Shown here: one piece after another, positions 1 through 8,241 of the stretch
How the letters are laid out: each line of letters starts with the position of its first letter
Position numbering within the stretch: the stretch's first letter is position 1
Assembly (NCBI GenBank): GCA_004293165.1
Contig: RDYL01000007.1
Location: 85,445 to 149,444 of the forward strand
Origin: Flavobacteriia bacterium
Lineage (GTDB): Bacteria > Bacteroidota > Bacteroidia > Flavobacteriales > Flavobacteriaceae
Reading direction: 5' to 3'
DNA length: 64,000 bases
Program-made: the position numbers and the translations under genes
The notes under the pieces: generated by a model
The model's input: the letters and a program-made list of their open reading frames with translations, nothing else
Databases searched by the model: none
What the model was told of the DNA's origin: nothing

Positions 1-46
1 TCCTGATGGTTATAGAGTTATCATTTCTGATTTAAAAATAAAATGA
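1..46 (+). CDS. C-terminal end of an upstream gene (partial)
   Basis: Reading from base 2, an open frame enters from the left edge and ends at TGA 44-46, giving the C-terminal tail PDGYRVIISDLKIK. Its stop overlaps the ATG of the next gene (ATGA at 43-46), which suggests translational coupling. Only 14 residues are visible, so no family can be named. Confidence 0.5.
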   Translation, partial: PDGYRVIISDLKIK

Positions 47-477
47 AAGATAAAATATTAAAATTTGAGTTTTTATTAGATAATTTAACCTTACAATCAA
101 TAATTGATTTTGAGGTTAAAATCGATGTAAATAAATGGTCTAAAAAAGAAATCTTAGGTCATTTAATTGATTCAGCAATTAATAATTTACAACGTTTTAC
201 CGAAATTCAATATTCCGAAAAGCCTTATAAAATAAGACCTTACAATCAAGATGCCTTAGTTAATTATAATGATTATCAAAATAAAAACAATCAGAATTTA
301 TTCGATTTATGGTTGCATTTGAATCGTCATATTTTAGAAATTATTAAAAGCCAAACGGATAAAACATTAGCATACCAATTAATTCTCCCTAATGGAACAT
401 TAACCAATTTACAATTTTTAATTGAGGATTACATTGAACATCTATTTTATCATGTATCACAAATTAATAAAGTATGA
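43..477 (+). CDS. DinB-like (DinB_2 superfamily) protein
   Basis: This 144-residue protein has the DinB/YfiT-like four-helix layout. An early helix carries KEILGHLIDSA (about residues 35-45), where the His corresponds to the first metal-ligand position of the family, and the C-terminal helix carries YIEHLFYHVSQI with two further His residues. Family members are small metal-binding helical bundles, some of them thiol-dependent transferases, but most are uncharacterised. The start overlaps the stop of the upstream gene and the stop overlaps the next ATG (474), so three genes are coupled. The substrate is unknown. A second, unrelated-looking DinB protein lies at 15705-16214. Confidence 0.75.
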   Translation: MKDKILKFEFLLDNLTLQSIIDFEVKIDVNKWSKKEILGHLIDSAINNLQRFTEIQYSEKPYKIRPYNQDALVNYNDYQNKNNQNLFDLWLHLNRHILEIIKSQTDKTLAYQLILPNGTLTNLQFLIEDYIEHLFYHVSQINKV

Positions 478-1010
478 ATTTAATACTAGAAACGCCTAGA
501 TTAATCCTAAGAGAAATGCGAAATGAAGATGCAAATTCATTATTTGATATGGATTGCAACCCTAATGTTCATAAATATCTATGGCAAAAACCAGTGGAAC
601 ATATTGATGAAGTTCATGCATACATTGACATGGTTAGACAGGAATACATTGATAACGCAATTGGGCGTTTTGTTGCTATTACTAAAGACACGAATGAATT
701 AATCGGTTGGACAGGCATTAAATTTGTAAACGACCACGTTGAAAACGGCAATACTAATTTTTACGATTACGGCTATCGTTTAAATGAAAGATTCTGGAAT
801 CTAGGCTTCGCAACTGAAGCCTCAAAAGCATGGCTAGACTATGGTTTTAATCAAATGAAGATTCAAGTGATGAATGCTTATACACATGCCGAAAACGGAG
901 CTTCTAATCATGTTTTGCAAAAAGTAGGCTTCAATTTTATGGAAGATTACCCTGATGAAAATGGCGTGATATGGAAATGGTGGCAATTAGAAAATAATTC
1001 CGTAAAATAG
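474..1010 (+). CDS. GNAT family N-acetyltransferase (RimJ/RimL-like)
   Basis: The protein is 178 residues long and begins LETPRLILREMRNEDANSL, the typical opening of RimL-type N-acetyltransferases. The acetyl-CoA region is RFWNLGFATEASKAWLDYGF (about residues 105-124), followed by the conserved NxxSxxVLxKxGF pattern, seen here as ASNHVLQKVGFNF. It should transfer acetyl from acetyl-CoA to an amine, possibly a protein N-terminus or a small molecule. The acceptor cannot be read from the sequence. It overlaps the DinB gene by 4 bp and is probably in the same transcript. Confidence 0.85.
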   Translation: MNLILETPRLILREMRNEDANSLFDMDCNPNVHKYLWQKPVEHIDEVHAYIDMVRQEYIDNAIGRFVAITKDTNELIGWTGIKFVNDHVENGNTNFYDYGYRLNERFWNLGFATEASKAWLDYGFNQMKIQVMNAYTHAENGASNHVLQKVGFNFMEDYPDENGVIWKWWQLENNSVK

Positions 1011-1013
1011 CAC

Positions 1014-1021
1014 TACTTTTG
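1014..1021 (+). promoter_or_regulatory. Bacteroidota -7 promoter element
   Basis: TACTTTTG matches TAnnTTTG. It lies 18 bp before the ATG at 1040 and just inside the end of the preceding gene. The SDR gene therefore probably has its own start site near 1028. Confidence 0.45.
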
Positions 1022-1039
1022 TGCTAAATTAAAAATCGA

Positions 1040-2164
1040 ATGAAAATAATCCTTACAGGTGCAACAGGTGTTTTAGGTTCTCATATTATGTATGATATCC
1101 TAGAAAATTTTATAACCAATAACATTGAAGGAAAACTATTTCTAATCACAAGAAATAAAGGAAAAGTAACTGCTAAAGAGCGTATTAACGAATTATTGTC
1201 TAGCAATTATACGCCTAAATTTTTGTTGGATAAAGGAGTTGATAAACTTAATCAGTATCTTGAAATTATCGATACCGATTTGGCTACTCTACAAGATTCG
1301 TTTTCAGAAAAAATAAAAGGCGCCTATTTTATTCATTCCGCTGGTTATGTAAATCTATCGACAGACGAAGACCAAAAAGAAAAAATATTCAATGAGAATG
1401 CGGCTATAACAAAGGCAATTTTCAAAATGTTTGCTCCTTTCATTAAAAAGTTCATTTACATCAGTACTGCTTTTTCATCGGGAGCTCGTAAAGGCTTGAT
1501 TGGTAATGACTTTCATAATTTAGATTTTAAATTAGAGCATCGAAATGCCTATGAAAATGCTAAATTTCATTCAGAAGAATTTGTTATTCAACAGTGTAAG
1601 GAATTAAATTTACCGTATCAAATTTTACGACCAAGTGTAATTGGTGGAAAAATGTTAGGCACTGAAAACCGCTATTTTATCCCAAAATACATGGTTTTTT
1701 ATTTAATGGCAAAGTTTTTCCATTTTACAGCACAACGTAAAGACCAACAAGAAAATGTACGTTTTGCCATTAGTGAAGAAACTGGGTTAAATATAATTCC
1801 TGTTGATTATGTAGCTAAAGTTATTGTCAATACATTTGAAAGAGAAGACATACAACAACTAAACATAGTTCATAACGAGAGTTTTAATTTAGTAAAAGGT
1901 TTACAACTCATCATGAAAGAAGTAGGTTATTCAAACTTTAGTGTGATTCAAAATACATTAGATTTTGATTATAAAAACACCATTGAAAAATTATACTACG
2001 AAAGCATTGGTAAGCATTTAAAACCTTATTTAACTTCGGCTGCTAATGAATATGATACTACTTTATTAAATTCAATTTTAGAAATACCAAAATTAGATGC
2101 TGAATCGTTTACTAATATGATTCGCTATGCGCGATTACAAAATTTTAAAGACATCAATGTTTAA
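1040..2164 (+). CDS. NAD(P)-dependent SDR, extended/male-sterility-type reductase
   Basis: The protein has 374 residues. The Rossmann nucleotide-binding motif TGATGVLG is at residues 6-13, the Ser/Thr of the catalytic site lie in YISTAFSSG (about 140-148), and the active-site YxxxK is Y171-K175 (YENAK). The overall pattern matches the extended SDR group that includes fatty acyl-CoA reductase and thioester-reductase domains (NAD_binding_4), here without any carrier or adenylation domain. It is likely a soluble NADPH-dependent reductase or epimerase of an acyl or sugar-like substrate. The exact substrate is not visible. It may have its own promoter at 1014. Confidence 0.75.
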   Translation: MKIILTGATGVLGSHIMYDILENFITNNIEGKLFLITRNKGKVTAKERINELLSSNYTPKFLLDKGVDKLNQYLEIIDTDLATLQDSFSEKIKGAYFIHSAGYVNLSTDEDQKEKIFNENAAITKAIFKMFAPFIKKFIYISTAFSSGARKGLIGNDFHNLDFKLEHRNAYENAKFHSEEFVIQQCKELNLPYQILRPSVIGGKMLGTENRYFIPKYMVFYLMAKFFHFTAQRKDQQENVRFAISEETGLNIIPVDYVAKVIVNTFEREDIQQLNIVHNESFNLVKGLQLIMKEVGYSNFSVIQNTLDFDYKNTIEKLYYESIGKHLKPYLTSAANEYDTTLLNSILEIPKLDAESFTNMIRYARLQNFKDINV

Positions 2165-2223
2165 ATGGGTGAATTTGAAAATAGAGTAAGTTAAGATACA
2201 AATGTTATAATAAAACGTGTCCG

Positions 2224-2721
2224 ATGAATTTTGAAACACTAATTGAAAAAGTAAAAAACATTCCTTACGGTAGAAATGCTAATAGATACGATTTTTCATT
2301 AGTACTTTCTGAAAACAAAGGAACATGCAGTTCGAAACACGCTTTCTTAAAAGATTTTGCTGATAAAAATGAAATTGAAAATGTAAAGCTATACATTGGA
2401 ATATTTAAAATGAACGAAACAAATACACCGAAATTGGGTGATTTACTTTCAAATAATAAAATTAAGTACATTCCAGAAGCACATTGTTATTTGAAAATAA
2501 ACCAAGTTCCAGTTGATGTCACAACAGTTGATTCATTTTACGATAAAATAAAGCAGGATATCGTTGAAGAAATCGAAATAACTCCTAATCAAGTAAGTGA
2601 TTTTAAAGTAACATATCATCAGGCTTTTTTGAAAAATTGGATTAAAGAAACCAATCAAAATAATACCTTTGAAGAAATTTGGGAAATTAGAGAGCAATGT
2701 ATAGAAAAACTATCTATTTAA
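2224..2721 (+). CDS. Transglutaminase-like protein of unknown function
   Basis: A 165-residue protein without signal peptide or membrane segment. It shows a spaced Cys-His-Asp set: Cys35 in GTCSSKHAF, His87 in EAHCYL and Asp98 in VPVDVTT. This is the arrangement of the transglutaminase/arylamine acetyltransferase fold, in which Cys begins a helix and His and Asp lie on following strands. I infer a cytosolic cysteine-dependent acyl transferase or peptidase, or a degenerate homologue. It stands between an SDR and a substrate-binding-type protein, and a membrane transglutaminase-like gene follows at 3643. Confidence 0.5.
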   Translation: MNFETLIEKVKNIPYGRNANRYDFSLVLSENKGTCSSKHAFLKDFADKNEIENVKLYIGIFKMNETNTPKLGDLLSNNKIKYIPEAHCYLKINQVPVDVTTVDSFYDKIKQDIVEEIEITPNQVSDFKVTYHQAFLKNWIKETNQNNTFEEIWEIREQCIEKLSI

Positions 2722-2732
2722 TCATCAAGACT

Positions 2733-2763
2733 TTTAAACTCTTAACCATTTAAACTCTTAAAC
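2733..2763 (+). repeat. Direct repeat TTTAAACTCTTAA x2
   Basis: TTTAAACTCTTAA occurs at 2733-2745 and again at 2749-2761, a 16-bp period, and fills the 48-bp gap before the ATG at 2770. It may be a simple AT repeat or a regulator site. Confidence 0.5.
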
Positions 2764-2769
2764 TTAAGA

Positions 2770-3615
2770 ATGAAAACAATCAAAATTGCTGGCGTTCCAG
2801 AACATTTTAATTTACCTTGGCACATGTGCATTGAAGATGGCGAATTTGAAGCCGTTGGAATCGATTTACAATGGACCGATGTTCCTGAAGGTACGGGTAA
2901 AATGTGTCAAATGCTTCGTGAGGGTGAAACAGATATTGCTGTAATTTTAACTGAAGGTATCATCAAAGATATTGCCGCAGGAAATCCGTCATCTATTGTG
3001 CAGGTTTATGTGCAAAGTCCTTTAATTTGGGGTATTCACGTGGCAGCTAATTCTAATTACAAAGCTTTAAGCGATTTAGAAAACACGAAAGCAGCTATTT
3101 CTCGAATGGGTTCAGGTTCGCATTTGATGAGTATTGTGAATGCTCAAAATCAAAATTGGAACACAGAAAAATTACAATTTGAAATCGTAAATACTATTGA
3201 TGGTGCGGTTGAAAGCTTAACTTCAGGCAAAGCCGATTATTTCATGTGGGAACGATTTATGACACAACCCTTAGTAGATCAAGGGATTTTTAGAAGAATT
3301 GCCGATTGCCCTACTCCATGGCCCTGTTTCGTAATTGCTGTTCGTAATGAAGTGTTTGAACAACATCCAAAAGTAATCAATCAAATTTTAGACATTATCA
3401 ATACTACTACCGAAGAATTCAAAATGATTCCTAGTATTGATAGAACGTTAGCTTCTAAATACAATCAAAAAGTGGAAGCAATTCAGGAATGGCTAAAATT
3501 AACACGTTGGTCACAAAAACAAATGACTACTCCAACATTTGACAAAATAATGGAACAACTTTTGAAGCTTCAAATTATCGATAAAAAAATACCTAAAGAA
3601 TCGATACTTAAATAA
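2770..3615 (+). CDS. Cytosolic substrate-binding-type protein (NMT1/THI5-like, Ca3427-like)
   Basis: This 281-residue protein has the two-lobed periplasmic-binding-protein pattern: KIAGVPEHFNLPWH at the start, a GTGKMCQMLREGETDIAVILTEG lobe-1 segment (written here as its motif; residues about 41-63), SRMGSGSHLMS (about 111-121) and PTPWPCFVIAV. It lacks a signal peptide or lipobox, and no ABC permease or ATPase gene is nearby, so it is probably cytosolic. The closest family I recognise is the NMT1-like group that includes fungal Ca3427. The ligand is unknown. The leader carries a short direct repeat. Confidence 0.65.
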   Translation: MKTIKIAGVPEHFNLPWHMCIEDGEFEAVGIDLQWTDVPEGTGKMCQMLREGETDIAVILTEGIIKDIAAGNPSSIVQVYVQSPLIWGIHVAANSNYKALSDLENTKAAISRMGSGSHLMSIVNAQNQNWNTEKLQFEIVNTIDGAVESLTSGKADYFMWERFMTQPLVDQGIFRRIADCPTPWPCFVIAVRNEVFEQHPKVINQILDIINTTTEEFKMIPSIDRTLASKYNQKVEAIQEWLKLTRWSQKQMTTPTFDKIMEQLLKLQIIDKKIPKESILK

Positions 3616-3642
3616 TTCCGTATTTTTATCGTTTTAAACGAA

Positions 3643-4572
3643 ATGACAATTAAAATTCCAACCATCGCTCAATTAAAAGAAAAGCTTTCTTTACCAAAGC
3701 CATGGGATATTGTTGTTATTTTTATTTTAAATATTCTAATCGCTATTCCTCTCTTTTTGATTGCGCATCAAAATCTAATTGACTTAAATTGGAAATTGCA
3801 TTTAGACCGAATTCTACTTTTTATTTTAATTGTAATCAGTATTCAACTCCTATTACGATTAGTCAAAACGATTATTATACTAATTGTTTTTCTTTATTTA
3901 ATTACTTTATTGTACGGAACATTAATTGGCAATTACGGATTTAAAAGAGTTTTTGAAGATTACAATTACATGGTTTATTCCATGAGTGAAAATCCAAATC
4001 CGGAAGACATAATTGTAGCCAAACTACTTCCCTTTCCAAATAAATCTAAAATTATTGACGCTGTAGATTTTACCAATCCTAGAGTAAGAAATTTTGCCTT
4101 ATCAGCTACCGCAAAGCACTTTCGTGATACAAAACAAACTGGAAATAAAAGGCGTTTGATTCAATGTTTTGCAGTTTTTAAAGAAATTAGAAACCGTTGG
4201 AATTATGTCAATGACCCGAAAGGAAGAGAGTATATTGCTTATGCCTCAGAAACATTGCAACACTTTTCAGGAGATTGTGATGATCATGCCATTTTGATGG
4301 CAGCGTGTATTAAAGCTGTTGGTGGCACACCTAGAATTATCCATACAGGAGGTCATTTGTATCCAGAAATGTTGATTGGCAATAAAAACGATTTAGAAAC
4401 CGCAATTTATCTAATTAAAGAAGTACTTTTTATCCAAGAAAGTCACCACCAACAAATTTATTATCATATTGATGAAAGAAATCAAATTTGGTTGAATTTA
4501 GACTACACTGCGACGTATCCTGGTGGTAAATTTATGAGTGAAGAAATACTGGGTGCGCTTACTTTTAATTGA
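3643..4572 (+). CDS. Membrane-anchored transglutaminase-like protein
   Basis: The 309-residue product has two or three N-terminal transmembrane segments (about residues 22-42, 55-72 and 75-95) followed by a transglutaminase-like domain. The triad is visible as Cys212 in SGDCDDHAILMA, His238 in GGHLYPEML and Asp287 in WLNLDYT. Domains of this type act as cysteine proteases or amide-forming enzymes, and many are inactive scaffolds. The triad here is intact. It ends at 4572 directly against the stop codon of convergent ung at 4573, leaving no room for a terminator. Confidence 0.7.
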   Translation: MTIKIPTIAQLKEKLSLPKPWDIVVIFILNILIAIPLFLIAHQNLIDLNWKLHLDRILLFILIVISIQLLLRLVKTIIILIVFLYLITLLYGTLIGNYGFKRVFEDYNYMVYSMSENPNPEDIIVAKLLPFPNKSKIIDAVDFTNPRVRNFALSATAKHFRDTKQTGNKRRLIQCFAVFKEIRNRWNYVNDPKGREYIAYASETLQHFSGDCDDHAILMAACIKAVGGTPRIIHTGGHLYPEMLIGNKNDLETAIYLIKEVLFIQESHHQQIYYHIDERNQIWLNLDYTATYPGGKFMSEEILGALTFN

Positions 4573-5238
4573 TTACCAAACAATTTTTATTTTCATATTT
4601 TTAATTAAATAATCATTTGTTATAATAAAATGATTATTACCAAACCACAATCCGCGATTTGCACTTAATGGAGATGGATGGCCTGTTTCTAAAACTAAAT
4701 GTTTATTTCGATCAATTAATTTACCTTTTTTCTGTGCAAAACTGCCCCAAAGTAAAAAAACCACATTTTCAGATTGTTCGTTAATCAAGTTTATAACAGC
4801 ATCGGTAAAAACATTCCATTGCAAGTGTTTATGACTGTTAGCTTCGTTTTTTCGAACCGTTAATCCAGCGTTCAATAATAAAATGCCTTGTTTTGCCCAT
4901 CGTTCTAAATTTCCTGAAGTTGGAAAAAGAATTCTATCGTACTCGTTATTAATTTCTGTGTAAATATTTTTCAACGATGGAGGAATAGCCACACCATCAT
5001 TTACCGAGAAACACAAACCATTCGCTTCACCTACTCCATGATACGGATCTTGTCCAATAATTACCACTTTGGTATCTTGAAAATCAAATTGTTCAAAAGC
5101 TGAAAAAATGAGTTCTTTTGGAGGAAAACAAGTCGTATTAGCATACTCTTGCTCAACTTGTTGCATCAATGTTTCAAAATAAGGTTTTTTGAATTCAGAT
5201 GATAATAGGGTTTGCCAAGACGTATTTTTGATAAACAT
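4573..5238 (-). CDS. ung: Uracil-DNA glycosylase, family 1
   Basis: Ung removes uracil from DNA and starts base excision repair. The 221-residue length is normal. The catalytic water-activating Asp64 sits in IGQDPYH (62-67), followed by the GLCFSV uracil-pocket segment and IPPSLKNIY. The C-terminal DNA-intercalation loop is GHPSPLSANRG, which carries the second catalytic His. All key residues are present. It is divergent from mutS2, so two repair genes share a short intergenic region with back-to-back promoter elements. Confidence 0.97.
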   Translation of the reverse strand: MFIKNTSWQTLLSSEFKKPYFETLMQQVEQEYANTTCFPPKELIFSAFEQFDFQDTKVVIIGQDPYHGVGEANGLCFSVNDGVAIPPSLKNIYTEINNEYDRILFPTSGNLERWAKQGILLLNAGLTVRKNEANSHKHLQWNVFTDAVINLINEQSENVVFLLWGSFAQKKGKLIDRNKHLVLETGHPSPLSANRGLWFGNNHFIITNDYLIKNMKIKIVW

Positions 5239-5252
5239 TTTATAATTTTTAC

Positions 5253-5260
5253 CAAAAATA
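5253..5260 (-). promoter_or_regulatory. -7 element for ung
   Basis: On the minus strand this reads TATTTTTG (TAnnTTTG), 14 bp upstream of the ung ATG. The predicted start near 5246 leaves a very short leader. Confidence 0.45.
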
Positions 5261-5294
5261 TAAATTTCTATTGCATTATGCCTTTTTTACTTTG

Positions 5295-5302
5295 TAACTT
5301 TG
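5295..5302 (+). promoter_or_regulatory. -7 element for mutS2
   Basis: TAACTTTG (TAnnTTTG) lies 20 bp before the mutS2 ATG. A TTG at 5271-5273 lies 21 bp upstream, a usual spacing for the Bacteroidota -33 element. Confidence 0.5.
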
Positions 5303-5321
5303 ACCTAACAGAAAAAGAAAA

Positions 5322-7490
5322 ATGATTTCGATTACACAAAAAACACTTCAAGATTTAGAATTTAATACCGTTTTAGAAACGATTGCTAGTCGCTGTAACA
5401 CTGATATTGGTGAAGCAAAAGCTATGGCAATTACCCCTTTTAAAAACAAAGAAGAGTTACTTATTAATTTGAAGCAAACCTCTGAATATTTGTCTTCGTT
5501 TTCAAACAATAACGCCATTCCGAATCACGGATTTGAAAATATTAACTACGAACTAAAATTCTTAGCTATTGAAGATAGTTTTTTAGAAGTGGGAAGTTTT
5601 AAAAAAATTGGAAACCTTTCAGAAACTGCTATTACGCTCATTCTATTTTTAAAGAAATTTGAAGATTACTATCCAAATTTATATCAAAAAGGAGCGCAAA
5701 TTGACATTGTAAAATTGATTTTGCAACGTATTGATGAAGTGGTTGATAAATTTGGCATTATCAAAGACAACGCTTCCCCCGATTTGATAGATATTCGTCG
5801 TAATATAAATCTTGTGCGTGGTAAAATTAACCAGAGTTTTGGTATGGCTTTGAGTCAATACAACTCACTTGGTTACTTAGATGATATTAAAGAAACAGTA
5901 GTTGAAAATCGTAGAGTTTTAGCGGTTTTAGCCATGTATCGCAGAAAAGTAAAAGGCTCTATTTTAGGAAATTCTAAAACAGGTAGTATCGCTTATATTG
6001 AACCCGAAGCAGCGCAACGATATTCACGCGAATTAAATAATTTAGAATTTGAAGAACGAGAAGAAATCATGCGAATTTTAAAGCGTTTAACTAATGAAAT
6101 TCGTCCATTTACAGAAACGATTGCGGCTTATCAAGACTTTTTGAGTGATGTAGATGTGATTTCTGCCAAAGCGAAATACGCCTATAAAATAAATGGAATA
6201 CTTCCCAATATTATTGAAGAGAAACGTTTGTTTTTTAGAGAAGCCTTCCACCCTATTTTGTATTTAAACAATAAAGAAAAAAAAGCAATTACCTATCCAC
6301 AAACCATCGAATTACATAACGAAAGTCGCATTATTGTGATTTCGGGACCGAATGCTGGTGGGAAAACAATTTCATTAAAAACCGTTGGATTATTGCAATT
6401 GATGTTGCAAAGCGGTATGTTAATTCCAGTCCACGAAAGAAGCGAAACGTTTTTATTTGATCGTATTTTAACAGATATTGGAGACAACCAATCTATTGAA
6501 AATCATTTAAGTACTTACAGTTACCGATTAAAAAACATGAACTATTTTTTAAAGAAATGTAACGATAAAACATTGTTCTTGATTGATGAATTTGGTACAG
6601 GTTCTGATCCTGAATTGGGCGGCGCATTGGCTGAAACATTCTTAGAAGAATTTTACGCTCGTGAAGCATTCGGAATCATTACAACACATTATAGTAATTT
6701 AAAAATATTAGCCAACGAATTACCTTTCGCATCCAATGCCAACATGCTATTTGATGAGAAATCATTAGAACCTATGTACAAATTGATTTTAGGTCAAGCC
6801 GGAAGTTCGTTTACGTTTGAAGTCGCTCAGAAAAACGGTATTCCATTTGGACTAATCAATCGTGCCAAAAAGAAAATTGAAGGTGGAAAAGTTCGCTTTG
6901 ATAAAACGATAGCTACTCTTCAAAAAGAACGTTCAAAATTAGAAAAAACGTCTTTAAATTTAAAAGAAGAAGAAACCAAAGCGCGAGAGGAAAGCAAGAA
7001 AATGGAAACTATCAATGCGAAAATTCAGGATAAATTAGAACGTTATCAAGAATTGTATGATGCAAACCAGCGTTTGATTTATATAGGGCAAAAAATAGAT
7101 GATATTTCGGAAAGCTACTTCAATAACAAAGACAAAAAGACTTTAATTGGTGAGTTTTTGAAAATGGTTGAAATTGAAAATTCGAAACGTAAAAAGCTCT
7201 CTGTAAAAGAAAAGAAAGTGAAAGAAGTTATTCAGAAAAAGGTTGAAGAAGAAGTCAAGGTGATTGTAGAAGAAATCAGAGTAGTTAAAAAAGAAAAGAA
7301 AATCAAAGCCAAGATTGAAGAAGAAAATAAACCAAAAGTTATTCTAAAAGTAGGTGACCGAGTTCGAATGATAGACGGAAAAGCCATTGGAACCATTGAT
7401 GTAATTGAAAAAACAAAAGCAACTGTCAATTACGGAATTTTTACTTCAAAAGTAAGCTTAGAGCAATTGGAATACGTACAACCTGCTTAG
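5322..7490 (+). CDS. mutS2: MutS2-type ATPase, without an Smr domain
   Basis: The 722-residue protein has the MutS lever/clamp region and the MutS-family ABC ATPase. Walker A is GPNAGGKT (about 342-349) and Walker B is LFLIDEFGTGSDPE (about 418-431). A long charged coiled-coil (about 520-600) and a Lys/Glu-rich stretch (about 620-665) follow. MutS2 proteins of Bacillus type end in an Smr nuclease domain. Here the chain ends instead in a small KOW-like beta module, VGDRVRMIDGKAIGTID, with no sign of the Smr DxHG motif. MutS2 acts in recombination control or ribosome rescue. Which role applies here cannot be told. Confidence 0.9.
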   Translation: MISITQKTLQDLEFNTVLETIASRCNTDIGEAKAMAITPFKNKEELLINLKQTSEYLSSFSNNNAIPNHGFENINYELKFLAIEDSFLEVGSFKKIGNLSETAITLILFLKKFEDYYPNLYQKGAQIDIVKLILQRIDEVVDKFGIIKDNASPDLIDIRRNINLVRGKINQSFGMALSQYNSLGYLDDIKETVVENRRVLAVLAMYRRKVKGSILGNSKTGSIAYIEPEAAQRYSRELNNLEFEEREEIMRILKRLTNEIRPFTETIAAYQDFLSDVDVISAKAKYAYKINGILPNIIEEKRLFFREAFHPILYLNNKEKKAITYPQTIELHNESRIIVISGPNAGGKTISLKTVGLLQLMLQSGMLIPVHERSETFLFDRILTDIGDNQSIENHLSTYSYRLKNMNYFLKKCNDKTLFLIDEFGTGSDPELGGALAETFLEEFYAREAFGIITTHYSNLKILANELPFASNANMLFDEKSLEPMYKLILGQAGSSFTFEVAQKNGIPFGLINRAKKKIEGGKVRFDKTIATLQKERSKLEKTSLNLKEEETKAREESKKMETINAKIQDKLERYQELYDANQRLIYIGQKIDDISESYFNNKDKKTLIGEFLKMVEIENSKRKKLSVKEKKVKEVIQKKVEEEVKVIVEEIRVVKKEKKIKAKIEEENKPKVILKVGDRVRMIDGKAIGTIDVIEKTKATVNYGIFTSKVSLEQLEYVQPA

Positions 7491-7494
7491 TTTA

Positions 7495-7555
7495 ACACAG
7501 AGATTCGCGGAGTTTTTTTTAAATTATGTTTATGTTGAAAAGAGCTACACAGAGA
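7495..7555 (+). repeat. ACACAGAGA repeat pair, element of unknown type
   Basis: ACACAGAGA is found at 7495-7503 and 7547-7555, each followed by a GC-richer stretch (ATTCGCGGAG and GGTTTCAC) unlike the surrounding AT-rich DNA. The rest of the 255-bp gap after mutS2 holds no gene that I can support. Confidence 0.4.
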
Positions 7556-7745
7556 GGTTTCACTTTTGAGTGCGATTTTAATAACTGAAATAATCTTTCA
7601 TGAACTTCTAAAAACAAACTAATTCAATTTTTATAAACTTACATGACTTATATGTTTTAGTTAAACATGGATTTTATTTATTTCTCAAATTTTAAAATCG
7701 GTGTTCCTAAATTTTTGAATTTGAAATTGACATTAAAATTGATAT

Positions 7746-8168
7746 ATGGAAATACAAGACTTACCTCAAGATAAAAAAATCATATTGTTTGATGGTGTTT
7801 GCAATTTGTGCGATTCATCTGTTCAATATGTTATTAAACACGATAAAAAAGATATTTTTCGATTTGTAGCCCTACAATCAGATTTAGGCCAAAAGATTTT
7901 AAAGCACATCGGTATTAATCCCATTCATACTGATAGTATTGTTTTGTATGAGCCAGGAATTTCGTACTATTATAAATCAACAGCTGCTTTACAAATTGCA
8001 AAAGGATTAAGTGGTGTTTTTACTTTAGCAAGAGTTTTCACACTATTACCCACAGGAATTAGTGATACTATTTATGATTATATTGCAAAAAATAGATATA
8101 AATGGTATGGCAAAAAAGAAGCTTGTATGATTCCAACATCTGAATTAAAAGCCAAGTTTTTAGAATAA
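7746..8168 (+). CDS. DCC-family thiol-disulfide oxidoreductase-like protein
   Basis: The protein has 140 residues and the defining DCC motif near its N-terminus, FDGVCNLCDSSV, with Asp16, Cys19 and Cys22. This gives a CxxC thioredoxin-like redox centre. Members of this family (DUF393) are presumed thiol-disulfide oxidoreductases, and their partners are not established. There is no signal peptide, so it should act in the cytosol. It stands alone between mutS2 and a tiny membrane protein gene. Confidence 0.85.
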   Translation: MEIQDLPQDKKIILFDGVCNLCDSSVQYVIKHDKKDIFRFVALQSDLGQKILKHIGINPIHTDSIVLYEPGISYYYKSTAALQIAKGLSGVFTLARVFTLLPTGISDTIYDYIAKNRYKWYGKKEACMIPTSELKAKFLE

Positions 8169-8210
8169 ATTCACATGATAATTATCAGTTTATAACCAAT
8201 TGTGAAGGTT

Positions 8211-8218
8211 TACCTTTG
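8211..8218 (+). promoter_or_regulatory. -7 element for the 47-residue membrane protein
   Basis: TACCTTTG matches TAnnTTTG and is 23 bp before the ATG at 8242. No clear -33 element is seen. Confidence 0.4.
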
Positions 8219-8241
8219 TGTAAATTCTAACCTTTGTAACT

